A stretch of 64,000 bases of DNA from JAAYZQ01 sp041300865 (GTDB taxonomy: Bacteria > Chloroflexota > Anaerolineae > JAAYZQ01), in contig JBFYTF010000172.1 in assembly GCA_041300865.1 (NCBI GenBank), positions 124,001 to 188,000 on the forward strand. The letters are read 5' to 3'. Below the pieces are notes generated by a model, which had not been told where the DNA came from, ran no database searches, and saw only the letters and a list, made by a program, of their open reading frames with translations. Every line of letters begins with the position of its first letter. Position 1 is the first letter of the stretch. Position numbers and translations under genes: made by a program. This document shows positions 17,763 through 26,719 of the stretch, piece after piece.

Positions 17763-17897
17763 GCAGTGCGTGCGTGATAGACCGATCCCCATTCTCATAA
17801 GGCGTCTCGTCGCAGCAAGTATCGCAGGCCCAGCAGAAAGGATGCCCTCGGGGCAGCCTCTCCGCTTATGGGCAAGGGGAAAAGGGAAAACGACTCG

Positions 17898-18386
17898 ATG
17901 ATGCACTGGTATGCGCTCTATACTCAGCCGCGCAAAGAACGACAGGTGCACGGCCTGTTGGAGGAGCGCGGCTTCGAGACCTATCTGCCCACGGCACGGC
18001 GCAAGGTCCGACGGCGTGACCGCCCAGACATCATCGTCTATTTCCCCTGTTATCTCTTTGCCCGCTTGGACTTTGATATCACGCCACAGTCGTCCATTGC
18101 TTGGATGCCCGGCATCCGGCGCATCGTCAGCTTTGGCGACCAAGCCGCGGTCGTACCTGAGGCGCTCGTGGATTTGATCCGCGAGCGCCTACGCGACGTG
18201 GATGATGTGGGTTACCGGCGTCTAAAACAGGGAGACCGTGTCCGGTTTAGCACTGGGCCGCTCCGCGACCTGGAGGCCATCTTCGATCGGCCCCTGTCAT
18301 CCACCGATCGCGTTCGCGTGCTCTTGAACGTCATGGGCCGCATGACGGCCGTTGACACCGATTATAGCGCCATCGCGCCCCTCTAG
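17898..18386 (+). CDS. NusG-paralogue transcription antiterminator (RfaH/LoaP/UpxY-like)
   Basis: 162 aa. N-terminal NGN domain beginning HWYALYTQPRKERQV, with the family's FPCYLFARL strand; C-terminal KOW-type segment KQGDRVRFSTGPLRDLEAIF then LLNVMGR. This is a specialised NusG paralogue, not housekeeping NusG. Such proteins load onto RNA polymerase at a leader element and suppress termination across one long operon, typically for capsule, EPS or natural products. It is the first gene of the EPS locus. I start at ATG 17898; an upstream ATG at 17868 has no ribosome site, and ATG 17901 is adjacent. Three hairpins follow its stop. Confidence 0.88.
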   Translation: MMHWYALYTQPRKERQVHGLLEERGFETYLPTARRKVRRRDRPDIIVYFPCYLFARLDFDITPQSSIAWMPGIRRIVSFGDQAAVVPEALVDLIRERLRDVDDVGYRRLKQGDRVRFSTGPLRDLEAIFDRPLSSTDRVRVLLNVMGRMTAVDTDYSAIAPL

Positions 18387-18395
18387 ATCCTGGCG

Positions 18396-18500
18396 CCGCG
18401 CAACGCGGTGCTGTACAGGGCGTCTGGCCCTTTGGTAAAGACGGCACACCGCTGGCCGTCCCTATATGTTGTCCTGAGTCTGGCACAGCGATGTGCCAGA
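18396..18500 (+). promoter_or_regulatory. Hairpin cluster after the NusG paralogue (candidate antitermination element)
   Basis: Three perfect stem-loops lie in the 188 bp between the antiterminator gene and the next gene: CCGCG/CGCGG (18396-18408), AGGGC/GCCCT (18417-18431) and TCTGGCAC/GTGCCAGA with a 6-base loop (18479-18500). None is followed by a T-run, so they are not ordinary terminators. Known LoaP-type systems use a leader RNA hairpin in this position; recruitment here is inference. Confidence 0.45.
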
Positions 18501-18574
18501 TCGGCGGAGCCTGCCCAGAGAAGGCGTGAGGCCCGGCCGGCTGCCGCGAATTGATCCGCGAGGTGAAGAGGCTT

Positions 18575-19594
18575 ATGAAGGCACTGATCACGGGGGGAGC
18601 AGGCTTTATCGGCAGCAACCTGGCCCAGCGGCTGATAGAGCAAGGCCACCAGGTGACCGTCTACGATAACCTGTCGCGCCGGGGTGCAGCCCGGAACGTC
18701 GACTGGCTGCGGGCAAGCTATGGGGCGCGCTGGGTGCTGCTGAAAGCCGATGTCCGCGACATGGATGCGCTGCGCTCCGCCGTGGCGGATGCCGAGCTGG
18801 TCTATCACCTGGCCTCCCAGGTGGCCGTCACCACCTCCGTTGAGGATCCTCGCCACGACTTCGAAGCCAATGCCCTGGGCACATTTAACGTCCTGGAGGC
18901 CGCGCGGCTCTCACCCACGCCACCCATTGTCCTCTACGCCTCGACAAACAAGGTCTATGGTGGCATGGAAGACGTGGTCGTCGTGGAGCGCGAGCACGAC
19001 TATGCCTACCGCGACTTTCCCCAGGGCATCCCGGAGACGCACCCCCTTGACTTTCACTCGCCTTATGGTTGCAGCAAAGGCGCCGGGGATCAGTACGTCC
19101 GCGATTACGCCCGCATCTATGGTCTGCGTACGGTCGTCTTTCGCCAGAGCTGCATCTATGGCACACGCCAGTTCGGCGTCGAGGACCAGGGTTGGGTGGC
19201 CTGGTTCCTCATCGCCGCCGTGACCGGCCGGCCCATCACCATTTATGGTGACGGCAAGCAGGTGCGGGATGTGCTCTGGATCGACGACCTTCTCGACCTG
19301 TACCAGGCGGCCGTGGACGGCATTGAAGCTGCCGCCGGCCAGGTCTATAACGTCGGCGGCGGCCCGGAGAACACTCTGGCCGTCTGGACCGAGCTGGGGC
19401 CCATGCTCCGGGACCTTCTAGAAGGCGACGTGCCCGTCGCCCGGGCTGGCTGGCGACCCGGCGACCAGCGCATTTTTGTGGCCGACATCCGGAAGGCAGA
19501 GCGCGAGCTGGGCTGGCGGCCGCGTGTCGGCAAAGAGGAAGGCGTGCGCCGCCTATACCGGTGGGTTGTTGCGCACAAGGATTTATTCGACTGA
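18575..19594 (+). CDS. NAD-dependent epimerase, CDP-paratose 2-epimerase-like
   Basis: 339 aa extended SDR enzyme. GGAGFIGSN binds NAD near the N-terminus; the catalytic YGCSKGAGD gives the Y-x-x-x-K pair. STNKVYGG and the run FRQSCIYGTRQFG are typical of the CDP-paratose 2-epimerase (tyvelose) subgroup, though no other CDP-dideoxyhexose gene is in the window, so the substrate may differ. ATG 18575 follows AAGAGGCTT as ribosome site. It is the first sugar-nucleotide gene of the EPS locus and would act in the cytoplasm. Confidence 0.8.
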   Translation: MKALITGGAGFIGSNLAQRLIEQGHQVTVYDNLSRRGAARNVDWLRASYGARWVLLKADVRDMDALRSAVADAELVYHLASQVAVTTSVEDPRHDFEANALGTFNVLEAARLSPTPPIVLYASTNKVYGGMEDVVVVEREHDYAYRDFPQGIPETHPLDFHSPYGCSKGAGDQYVRDYARIYGLRTVVFRQSCIYGTRQFGVEDQGWVAWFLIAAVTGRPITIYGDGKQVRDVLWIDDLLDLYQAAVDGIEAAAGQVYNVGGGPENTLAVWTELGPMLRDLLEGDVPVARAGWRPGDQRIFVADIRKAERELGWRPRVGKEEGVRRLYRWVVAHKDLFD

Positions 19595-19605
19595 GGTCAC
19601 TGGGC

Positions 19606-20583
19606 ATGAACATTCTCGTGACGGGTGCAGCCGGTTTCATTGGCAGCCAGGTCGCTGCCCTCCTCCTTGACGGAGGCCACGCCGTTACCGGTGTCGACAA
19701 CCTGAACGACGCCTACGACGTCCGCCTGAAAGATTGGCGCCTGGCGCGCCTCCAGAACCGGCCCAACTTTCGCTTTCAACGGCTCGACGTTGCTGACCGC
19801 CAGGCCCTGCACCCGTGCTTTTTGAAGCAGCGTTATGACGCAGTGGTGAACCTCGCCGCCCGGGCCGGCGTCCGCCCCTCGGTGCCCAACCCGTGGGTCT
19901 ATGTCGAAGCCAATCTGACTGGCACGCTCAACCTGCTGGACATGTGCCGCGAGTTCAAGGTGGGCAAATTCATCTTGGCCTCCACCTCCAGCCTGTACGG
20001 CGCCAACAACCCGCTGCCCTTTCGCGAAGACGCCGACACCGACCGGCCCCTTTCGCCCTACGCCGCCTCCAAGAAGGCGGCCGAGGTGATGTGCTACACC
20101 TACCACGCGCTCCACGGACTGGACGTGACCGTCTTTCGCTACTTCACGGTCTATGGCCCCGCGGGGCGGCCCGACATGAGCCCCTTTCGCTTCGTGCAGT
20201 GGATCTACGAGGGACGGCCGGTGACCGTCTACGGCGACGGGCGCCAGTCCCGGGATTTCACCTACGTGGACGATATCGCCCGGGGCACCGTGGCCGGACT
20301 CCGGCCCCTGGGCTACCAGGTCATCAACCTCGGCTCCGACCAGCCGGTGGTCCTGATGGACCTGATACGCCTGGTGGAGGATCTAGCCGGCCGCCAGGCC
20401 CACCTGCAGTTTCGCGCCGCCCACCCGGCCGACGTGCCGGCTACCTGGGCGGACATCGGCCGCGCGGAGCAGTTCCTCGGCTGGCGACCGCAGGTGACCT
20501 TTCGCCAGGGAGTGGAGCACCTGGTGCAGTGGTACCGCGACAACCGCGACTGGGCGCGCGAGATCGACACCAACGGCGGATAG
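19606..20583 (+). CDS. NAD-dependent epimerase, UDP-glucuronate 4-epimerase-like
   Basis: 325 aa extended SDR. GAAGFIGSQ binds NAD; the catalytic motif is YAASKKAAE; TSSLYGANN and YGPAGRPDMSP are typical of UDP-glucuronate 4-epimerases (LspL/CapI type), which convert UDP-GlcA to UDP-GalA. A closely related GalE or dTDP-sugar role cannot be excluded. ATG 19606 follows GAGGT by 9 bp and lies 11 bp after the previous gene. It is a separate family member from the upstream epimerase; the two share only the general SDR layout. Confidence 0.8.
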   Translation: MNILVTGAAGFIGSQVAALLLDGGHAVTGVDNLNDAYDVRLKDWRLARLQNRPNFRFQRLDVADRQALHPCFLKQRYDAVVNLAARAGVRPSVPNPWVYVEANLTGTLNLLDMCREFKVGKFILASTSSLYGANNPLPFREDADTDRPLSPYAASKKAAEVMCYTYHALHGLDVTVFRYFTVYGPAGRPDMSPFRFVQWIYEGRPVTVYGDGRQSRDFTYVDDIARGTVAGLRPLGYQVINLGSDQPVVLMDLIRLVEDLAGRQAHLQFRAAHPADVPATWADIGRAEQFLGWRPQVTFRQGVEHLVQWYRDNRDWAREIDTNGG

Positions 20584-20649
20584 AGAAAACGACGATAGTG
20601 ATCCCGTGCGGCGAATGACTTGAGCGAGGCGTGTACAAGTGGCCGTAAA

Positions 20650-21615
20650 ATGGAAACCGTTCACTCCCTGACAGCTTCCTTGCAGCCTCTAAAACCCTGG
20701 GGTGCCCTGGTCCTGCGCCTCATCCAGCCCATTGCTATCCGCACAACACCTCGGGGCCTGCCGCGATTACTGTGGCTGACGCGTCATACGCTTTTTGGTG
20801 ACGGCCCGCGCATAGCCTGGTATCGGAGACGCTTTCGTTGTGCTTACGATTTTGGTTCATACTACGGCATCATGACGGCCTGTGGCTTTATCCATCGAGC
20901 TGTAGACCGTCTGCTAGAAAGACTGATCGCGGCCCAGGACGGCGACGTCTGTTTTGTCGACGCTGGAGCCAATACAGGCCTTGTCTCTTTTCTTGCCTGT
21001 AGCAGCGTCAACGACCACTGCCGTGTTCATGCCCATTGTTTCGAGCCGGATCCGCGCTCTTTTCAGTGGCTCGCGCTAAATGCTTCACTGAACTCCTATC
21101 AGCTCAGTCTCAACAACAATGCCCTGGGTGCCGCTCCGGGGTCGGCTATGCTGAGCCTGGCTTCTGAATCATGTCGATCCACGCTGTTGCCGCAACCCGA
21201 AGGCGGATTTTCTTTCACGTCGACGGAGGGCGAGGAGCGAGTAGATGTCACGACGCTTGATATCTACTGCGGGCGGAGAGGCTTGGTGCCGCACATCATC
21301 AAAGTCGACATCGAAGGTTATGAATCCATGGCGCTGGAAGGTGGTGCTCATACTCTTCGCTGCGCCCGGCCCTACCTCATTTTGGAGATCAATCCGGCTA
21401 CTTTAGCTGCGGCCGGCAGCTCTCCTTCCGCGCTCCTGGCAAAACTCCGTGCGCTTGACTATACCATCCTCCACATCGATGCCTCCCAGGTTGGCCTAAC
21501 GGAACGGGAGATCCGTGACAGGCCCCAATGGCTGGAATATCCTTATGTGAGCAGTCGCGTTGAGTCATCTGGTTGTTTGTTCGACGTCCTGGCGATTCCT
21601 TCCGAAAAGGCATAG
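20650..21615 (+). CDS. FkbM-family SAM-dependent methyltransferase
   Basis: About 321 aa. SAM-binding motif VDAGANTGLVS (about residue 100), then the FEPDP acidic residue and the FkbM hallmark KVDIEGYE. In EPS loci these enzymes O-methylate sugars. Start uncertain: ATG 20650 lacks a good ribosome site, and an in-frame TTG at 20620 would add ten residues. The gene is visibly less GC-rich than its neighbours and uses more A/T-ending codons, a sign of separate acquisition. Confidence 0.8.
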   Translation: METVHSLTASLQPLKPWGALVLRLIQPIAIRTTPRGLPRLLWLTRHTLFGDGPRIAWYRRRFRCAYDFGSYYGIMTACGFIHRAVDRLLERLIAAQDGDVCFVDAGANTGLVSFLACSSVNDHCRVHAHCFEPDPRSFQWLALNASLNSYQLSLNNNALGAAPGSAMLSLASESCRSTLLPQPEGGFSFTSTEGEERVDVTTLDIYCGRRGLVPHIIKVDIEGYESMALEGGAHTLRCARPYLILEINPATLAAAGSSPSALLAKLRALDYTILHIDASQVGLTEREIRDRPQWLEYPYVSSRVESSGCLFDVLAIPSEKA

Positions 21616-21635
21616 TACCAGCTGCAAGGTCCTGA

Positions 21636-22964
21636 ATGATCCCGCAGGTCGTGCGACCGGAAAAGTCCTTTCTTCATCAGACGCTCCAGACGGCCGGTAC
21701 CAACGCCATCGTGATGGGCTTTGGCATTGTGACTGGCATGCTCTCCGCTCGCCTGTTGGGACCGACTGGCCGCGGCGAGTTGGCTGCCATTCAGGTTTTT
21801 CCGACGCTGGTCTCAGTCATCGGCGTCCTGGGTGTTGCCGACGCTCTAGTCTACCTTGTTGCCAGAGAGCCGCGGGAGGGTGGGAGGTGGCTGGCTTCCG
21901 GAATGGCCCTCACGACCCTGGCCTGCATTCCCTTTGCCTTGGGGGCTTACCTGGTGATGCCCGTGGTGCTCAGGGCACAATCGCCGGCAGTGGTCGAAGC
22001 GGCGCGGTTTTATCTGCTCCTGGTCTTGCTCAATGCGACGGTGGGGTTGCTCACCCATCCCATGCAGGGGCTCGGCAAGCTCACGCAGTGGAACATCATG
22101 CGCCTCTTGCCCGCCTTGGTCTGGTTGGTCTTGCTGCTTCTGGCCTGGGTTCAGGGTGAGGCCGGCGCTGCAGGGCTGACCAGGAGCTATGTCCTCGGCT
22201 ATGCAACCCTGGCGCTGCCGTTTGCCCTGATCGCACTGCCCAGGCTTGCGCGTCCCTTCAGAATAGAGCCTCGGCGATGGCAGCCGCTCCTGCGCTACGG
22301 CCTGCCCTCAGTGCTGGCCTATGTCCCCGGCATGCTAAACGTGCGCCTGGACCAGATGCTGATGGCCGCGTTTCTGACCGCCGAGTCGTTGGGCCTGTAT
22401 GCGGTCGCCGTCGCCTGGAGCGGTGCTTTGCTCCCCTTGCTCTTGCAGGCCATTGGGAGCGTTCTCGTGCCCAGGATCGCCTCCACGCAGCTAGATCCGG
22501 AGCAGCAGAGTACCAGGCTAGGCAAAGGGGCACGCCTGGGGGCGGCCGCTATTCTGCCTGCTCTCCTAATCCTGGCGCTGATCACTCCTCTTCTCCTGCC
22601 TCTCCTCTTCGGCGCCGCCTTTTCCCGGGCGGTTCCCGCGGCCCTTGTCCTACTCGTCGCCGCTGCCTTCAACGCTATGAACGAAGTGCTGCGGGCCGGG
22701 TTGCGAGGCTTGGGCTTTCCAGGAGACGTTCTGTGGGGTGAGCTGCTGGGGCTCGTCGTTACGGCTGTCTGCCTGGCGCTCCTGCTGAGGCCCCTGGATC
22801 TCATGGGTGCCGCGATTGCTTCTCTGGCAAGCTACTTTGTGGTCATGATCGTGCTTTCTCAGCGTGTGGTCCGCCGCACGTCCCTGCGCTTCAGCGACCT
22901 GCTACCCCGATCCTCGGAGGTTTGGGACTCGTTGTCGCGTGCATGGGCGGGACATTTCCGGTAG
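21636..22964 (+). CDS. Polysaccharide flippase (Wzx/MATE-like)
   Basis: 442 aa with about 12 predicted TM helices spread evenly, starting near residue 20 (NAIVMGFGIVTGMLSARLLGPTGRGELAA, quoted only as location). The N-terminal ARLLGPTGRGE is typical of the MVF/Wzx superfamily that flips lipid-linked repeat units across the cytoplasmic membrane. ATG 21636 has AAGG 7 bp upstream. It is in operon with glycosyltransferases, as expected. Confidence 0.85.
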   Translation: MIPQVVRPEKSFLHQTLQTAGTNAIVMGFGIVTGMLSARLLGPTGRGELAAIQVFPTLVSVIGVLGVADALVYLVAREPREGGRWLASGMALTTLACIPFALGAYLVMPVVLRAQSPAVVEAARFYLLLVLLNATVGLLTHPMQGLGKLTQWNIMRLLPALVWLVLLLLAWVQGEAGAAGLTRSYVLGYATLALPFALIALPRLARPFRIEPRRWQPLLRYGLPSVLAYVPGMLNVRLDQMLMAAFLTAESLGLYAVAVAWSGALLPLLLQAIGSVLVPRIASTQLDPEQQSTRLGKGARLGAAAILPALLILALITPLLLPLLFGAAFSRAVPAALVLLVAAAFNAMNEVLRAGLRGLGFPGDVLWGELLGLVVTAVCLALLLRPLDLMGAAIASLASYFVVMIVLSQRVVRRTSLRFSDLLPRSSEVWDSLSRAWAGHFR

Positions 22965-22975
22965 GGATTGCTCCG

Positions 22976-24478
22976 ATGCGAAATGCCGCTGCGCTCTTTC
23001 TTTGCTTGCTCCTGGCAGCCGCCCTGCTGTTTTCGGGCGACCTCCTCGTCGCTGCGCTTGATCGCAACCTGGGCCACCTCCTTCTCCTCGGCAGGCCCGG
23101 CCCCTGCGGCGACGGGTTCTCCTCGCCGGCCGTGGGGCATCTTGAACAGGCAGCGCGCCTGCAGGCCGCCGGCCCGTCCGCCTGGCGCACCCTGTTGAGA
23201 GTGAAGGGGTGGAGCGACCGGCAGTGGATCCGCACTGCATTGGGACCGTCGCCGCAGGAATGGGTTGATCGCGGCGCTTTGCTCCAGGCGGCCGAGACCC
23301 TGCGACCTTCCTCATGGGCCATGGAGCAGTCCTGGACGGAGGAGCGTTGCCGAGCGGCCTGGGATGCATGGACCGTTGGCCTGGTGTGGGCCCTCGACGG
23401 CCGCTGGGCCCAGTCTGTGGCCGCCTACCAGGCCGGCATCGCTCTGGCACCCGGGCGCGTGCCGGCCGAGGTCCTCAGTGAGTACTATCTCGCCCTGGCG
23501 CGGCACGTTTTATCGGCCTCGGACCTGTCTGCGCCAGAATCCCTGGCGGCAGCCAAATACCTAGCCCTGGCTGGCGAACGGGCCGAAGCCGCGGAGCGAT
23601 TCGAGGCTCTGCTGAATAGCACCGACCTTGACTCCGAGCAGGCCTGCCAGGTGGAGGGCTGGCTCCGCTGGGAAGGAGACAGCAGCCTGCTGCCCGGTCC
23701 GGGTGTCTGCGGATCGCATGGCAGTGACGCGACATGGGCGCCTGGCTGGGACCTGTCGGCGGAGAGCACTACTGCCCGCGAGGCTCCTGCCTCGGGAGGC
23801 GGGGCCGCCCGAGGCCGACTCTGGAGCCTGGATCTGGACGCAGAAGTCCTGGAAGCCGGCGCCGAGGTGTTGGGCACCCTCTACTGGCGGACATCCGATG
23901 GGGAGATGTCCCTTCAACATTTCCGGCAGCCCAACCTCTGGCCCAACAGCGGTGCCTCGTGGCTTCCCCTGGAAGGCTTTACCACGTGTCTGCCCGGCTA
24001 CATGGAACCGGGCTGGGTACTTACCTGCGCAGGCAGCCAGGCCGACTCGCACGACGTATCCAATGCAGCCGGAGCGGGCTCCCCGGTAGGTAGGGTACAC
24101 GTGCCCGCCGACGAGGGTCCCGACACCTTTATTTCGACAGCGAGTGTCCTCGTCCCAATGGGTCGGGCGATGATTTACGGTGGTCGCTGGCGGCTGAGGG
24201 GCGATCTTCCCGGCGCCAGGATGGCGCGCTATGGCGGCGACAGCCAAGACCCAAGGGCCTATTACGAGGTCCTCCTCGAGCTGGGGACCTTGCCTCGTTC
24301 GGGTGAGTTCACTAGTCAGGCCCGCCTGATTCCGGAGCTTCCTTGGAGCCAGGAGTTCGTGGGCTGGATGCATCCACGCCACCAGGTGGGCAAGGGAGAC
24401 CTCGAGTTCGACGACGTCTTTGCCTTCGTGCTCCCGGCAGCAGGGACCGCTTCTCCAGAGGAAGGAGAGCCTGATTGA
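22976..24478 (+). CDS. Hypothetical signal-anchored protein with TPR-like helices
   Basis: 500 aa. A hydrophobic N-terminus (residues 4-20) is followed by a helical region with paired Ala-rich helices (for example WALDGRWAQSVAAYQAGIAL), suggestive of TPR repeats. The second half is beta-rich with no family I recognise. ATG 22976 has AGGGA 8 bp upstream; the frame is open further back but overlaps the flippase. It sits between flippase and GT2 and overlaps the next gene by 4 bp, so it probably serves EPS assembly outside the membrane. Function unknown. Confidence 0.65.
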   Translation: MRNAAALFLCLLLAAALLFSGDLLVAALDRNLGHLLLLGRPGPCGDGFSSPAVGHLEQAARLQAAGPSAWRTLLRVKGWSDRQWIRTALGPSPQEWVDRGALLQAAETLRPSSWAMEQSWTEERCRAAWDAWTVGLVWALDGRWAQSVAAYQAGIALAPGRVPAEVLSEYYLALARHVLSASDLSAPESLAAAKYLALAGERAEAAERFEALLNSTDLDSEQACQVEGWLRWEGDSSLLPGPGVCGSHGSDATWAPGWDLSAESTTAREAPASGGGAARGRLWSLDLDAEVLEAGAEVLGTLYWRTSDGEMSLQHFRQPNLWPNSGASWLPLEGFTTCLPGYMEPGWVLTCAGSQADSHDVSNAAGAGSPVGRVHVPADEGPDTFISTASVLVPMGRAMIYGGRWRLRGDLPGARMARYGGDSQDPRAYYEVLLELGTLPRSGEFTSQARLIPELPWSQEFVGWMHPRHQVGKGDLEFDDVFAFVLPAAGTASPEEGEPD

Positions 24479-25434
24479 GTGGCACGACGGGCAGGGTCGA
24501 AGGCCTCGACCCTGATCATCCCCTGTTCAGCATCATCATCCCGGCGCGCAACGAGGCCGCAGACATTGCCGCTACCCTGGATGCCTGCCTGGCCATGGAC
24601 TGGGACCCCAAAGAGATCATCGTGGTCGATGATTCCGTAGACGAAACACCGCTCATCGTCGCCGGCTACGCGGACCGGGGCGTGAAGTTGATCCATCGCG
24701 AGTTGAACCGCAACGGCTGCTGCGGTGCCCGAACGCTGGGGATGCAGCGTGCACAGGGCGAGATCGTCGTCGTCTTGAACGCGGACGACCGCCCACGTCC
24801 CGACTTTCTGCAGCGGCTCTACCCTCACTACCAGTCAGGAGCCGACTATGTTGTCGTGCGCTCCACCGTCCTCAACCAGGACGTTCTGTGGGGCAAGTTC
24901 GCGGCGGCAACGGGTGCTCTCGCCGAGAGCACGACCGCTGATCCAGAGTGGAGTGAGGGCTTTTCCTGCCGCCGGAGTGCAGCCGCCCAGGTGGGTTACT
25001 TCCCCGGCGATTTTCCGGTCCCGTTCTGCCGTGACTACTTGCTCGGCGTGGCTCTGAACCTGGCCGGGTTCAAGAAGGTCGTCGACGCCAGCATTTCGGT
25101 CGAACACGTCGTCCCGTCGACTCTGGCGAGCTATTGGCGAAACCAGGTCTGGCGTGGAGGCATCACTGCCCCGTTTCTGCACTATATTCGCCGGCTGCCC
25201 TGGTCGACTGTTGCGCTGCGCGAGTGTCTGAAAGCCGGGCGCCGCGTGGCCTCGTACCTGCTCGTGGTGCCCGCAGCGTGGCGGGCGGTGCGTCTTGCAA
25301 GCTACGGGCCGGGCGGCCGGCGAGACTTTCCCAGGATGCTCGTCGCGAGCCTGGTCCAGGATATGGCGCTCATTGTCGGTGGCTTCAAGGGACTAGGGCG
25401 CGTGCGAGGGGCGATGCGGACGGGGCAGCGATGA
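24475..25434 (+). CDS. Family 2 glycosyltransferase
   Basis: 319 aa. GT-A fold: FSIIIPARNEAADI at the N-terminus, IIVVDDS and VVLNADDRPRPDFL (the D-x-D-like metal site). C-terminal 100 residues include a hydrophobic stretch that may touch the membrane. TTG start at 24475 overlaps the previous TGA (TTGA), with a strong AAGGAG 8 bp upstream that decides the start. It adds a sugar to the lipid-linked repeat unit; donor and acceptor unknown. Confidence 0.85.
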   Translation: MSGTTGRVEGLDPDHPLFSIIIPARNEAADIAATLDACLAMDWDPKEIIVVDDSVDETPLIVAGYADRGVKLIHRELNRNGCCGARTLGMQRAQGEIVVVLNADDRPRPDFLQRLYPHYQSGADYVVVRSTVLNQDVLWGKFAAATGALAESTTADPEWSEGFSCRRSAAAQVGYFPGDFPVPFCRDYLLGVALNLAGFKKVVDASISVEHVVPSTLASYWRNQVWRGGITAPFLHYIRRLPWSTVALRECLKAGRRVASYLLVVPAAWRAVRLASYGPGGRRDFPRMLVASLVQDMALIVGGFKGLGRVRGAMRTGQR

Positions 25435-25552
25435 GCAGTGCAAACCTCCTCGCGTGTTGGCCCTTGGCCCGAACACCGCTGGACCCCACGGCCGGCATGC
25501 CCCCAGAGCCCCGGGGCCAGGGCAGCCTGATCCGCCCCATGGGCAGCTTTCG

Positions 25553-26713
25553 ATGAGGCACCTGCTCCTCCTGGCAACCCATGCGATCCAATATCAGACC
25601 CCAGTCTTCCGCTGCCTGCAGGAACAGCTCCAGGTGGACCTGCTTGTTGTGTTCCTTCGGGAACCGGCGTTCGACAGGCCCGATTGGGACCCGGAATTTG
25701 GCCGCTACGTGCAGTGGGATATTCCTCTTTCGCAAGGCTTTCGCTGGTCCACCGTGCCCCCGGGCAGTCTGCTTAGCCGGCTCAGGGTCCTGGCGCGCCT
25801 GCACCGCCAGGCGGGGCGGCCACCGATTATGCTGACCGGTTGGAGCACGCCTCTTCACTGGCTGATCTGGACCTGTGCGATACTGGCTCGGATTCCGGTT
25901 TTGCAGTGCGCCGAGACGAACCGGTTGTCTTACAGCCTTCGTTCTCGGCCCCTGTGGCGACACCTTTGGCTTCGTTTTCTGATCCGGCGTACGTCTGCTC
26001 TGCTGTGCATCGGCCAGCGCAATCGCGAGTTTTACGAATGGATGCGGGCCTCCGCTGCCCGGTTTTTCTCCTACCCCTATGGCGTCGACAACGAGCGTTT
26101 CCAGCAAAGCTACCGCCAGCATTGCACAGAGCGGGCAGGGCGGTTGGCCGAGCTGGGCCTGGATCCAGTCCTGCCGGTCCTGCTTTTCTGTGGCAAGCTC
26201 ATTCGCAAGAAGCGGCCCGACCTGTTGCTTCAGGCCGTCGCGGCGGCCGGGCTGGCGCAGCGCGTTAACGTCCTCTTTGTCGGAGAGGGAGAGCTACGGC
26301 CCCAACTGGAAGCGCAAGTGGCTGAGCTTGGCCTTAGCCGGGTTGCCTTCCTCGGTTTTCTGAACCAATCCCAGATGCCCCTGGCCTATGCCCTCGGCGA
26401 GCTGCTCTGCCTGCTTTCCGATAGTCCGTCCGAGACCTGGGGCCTGGTGGTGAACGAAGCGCTGGCCTGCGGCCGCCCGGTGCTCGTCAGTGAAAGCTGT
26501 GGCTGCGTGCCGGACCTCGTGGCTGGCAGGGGGACTGGCTGGATCGTGCCTCCTGGCGACCTGGCGTCCACAGCACAGGCACTGACAGACGCCCTGGAGC
26601 AGAGGGCCGTGTGGCCCGCCATGGGAGAGCGTGGGCAGGCGGTTGTGGCGAACCACGCCCCGGCCGCCATGGCCCGCGGTGTGGTTTCGGCTCTGCAGGC
26701 AATGAGCGAATAG
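25553..26713 (+). CDS. Family 4 glycosyltransferase
   Basis: 386 aa, GT-B fold. The C-terminal donor-binding domain has LLFCGKLIRKKRPDLLLQA, LFVGEGEL and the E-x7-E region SPSETWGLVVNEALACGRPVL. ATG 25553 is preferred because the in-frame codons before it look non-coding; the ribosome site is weak. There is a gap of about 118 bp after the GT2 gene. Donor unknown. Confidence 0.82.
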   Translation: MRHLLLLATHAIQYQTPVFRCLQEQLQVDLLVVFLREPAFDRPDWDPEFGRYVQWDIPLSQGFRWSTVPPGSLLSRLRVLARLHRQAGRPPIMLTGWSTPLHWLIWTCAILARIPVLQCAETNRLSYSLRSRPLWRHLWLRFLIRRTSALLCIGQRNREFYEWMRASAARFFSYPYGVDNERFQQSYRQHCTERAGRLAELGLDPVLPVLLFCGKLIRKKRPDLLLQAVAAAGLAQRVNVLFVGEGELRPQLEAQVAELGLSRVAFLGFLNQSQMPLAYALGELLCLLSDSPSETWGLVVNEALACGRPVLVSESCGCVPDLVAGRGTGWIVPPGDLASTAQALTDALEQRAVWPAMGERGQAVVANHAPAAMARGVVSALQAMSE

Positions 26714-26719
26714 GGAGAA

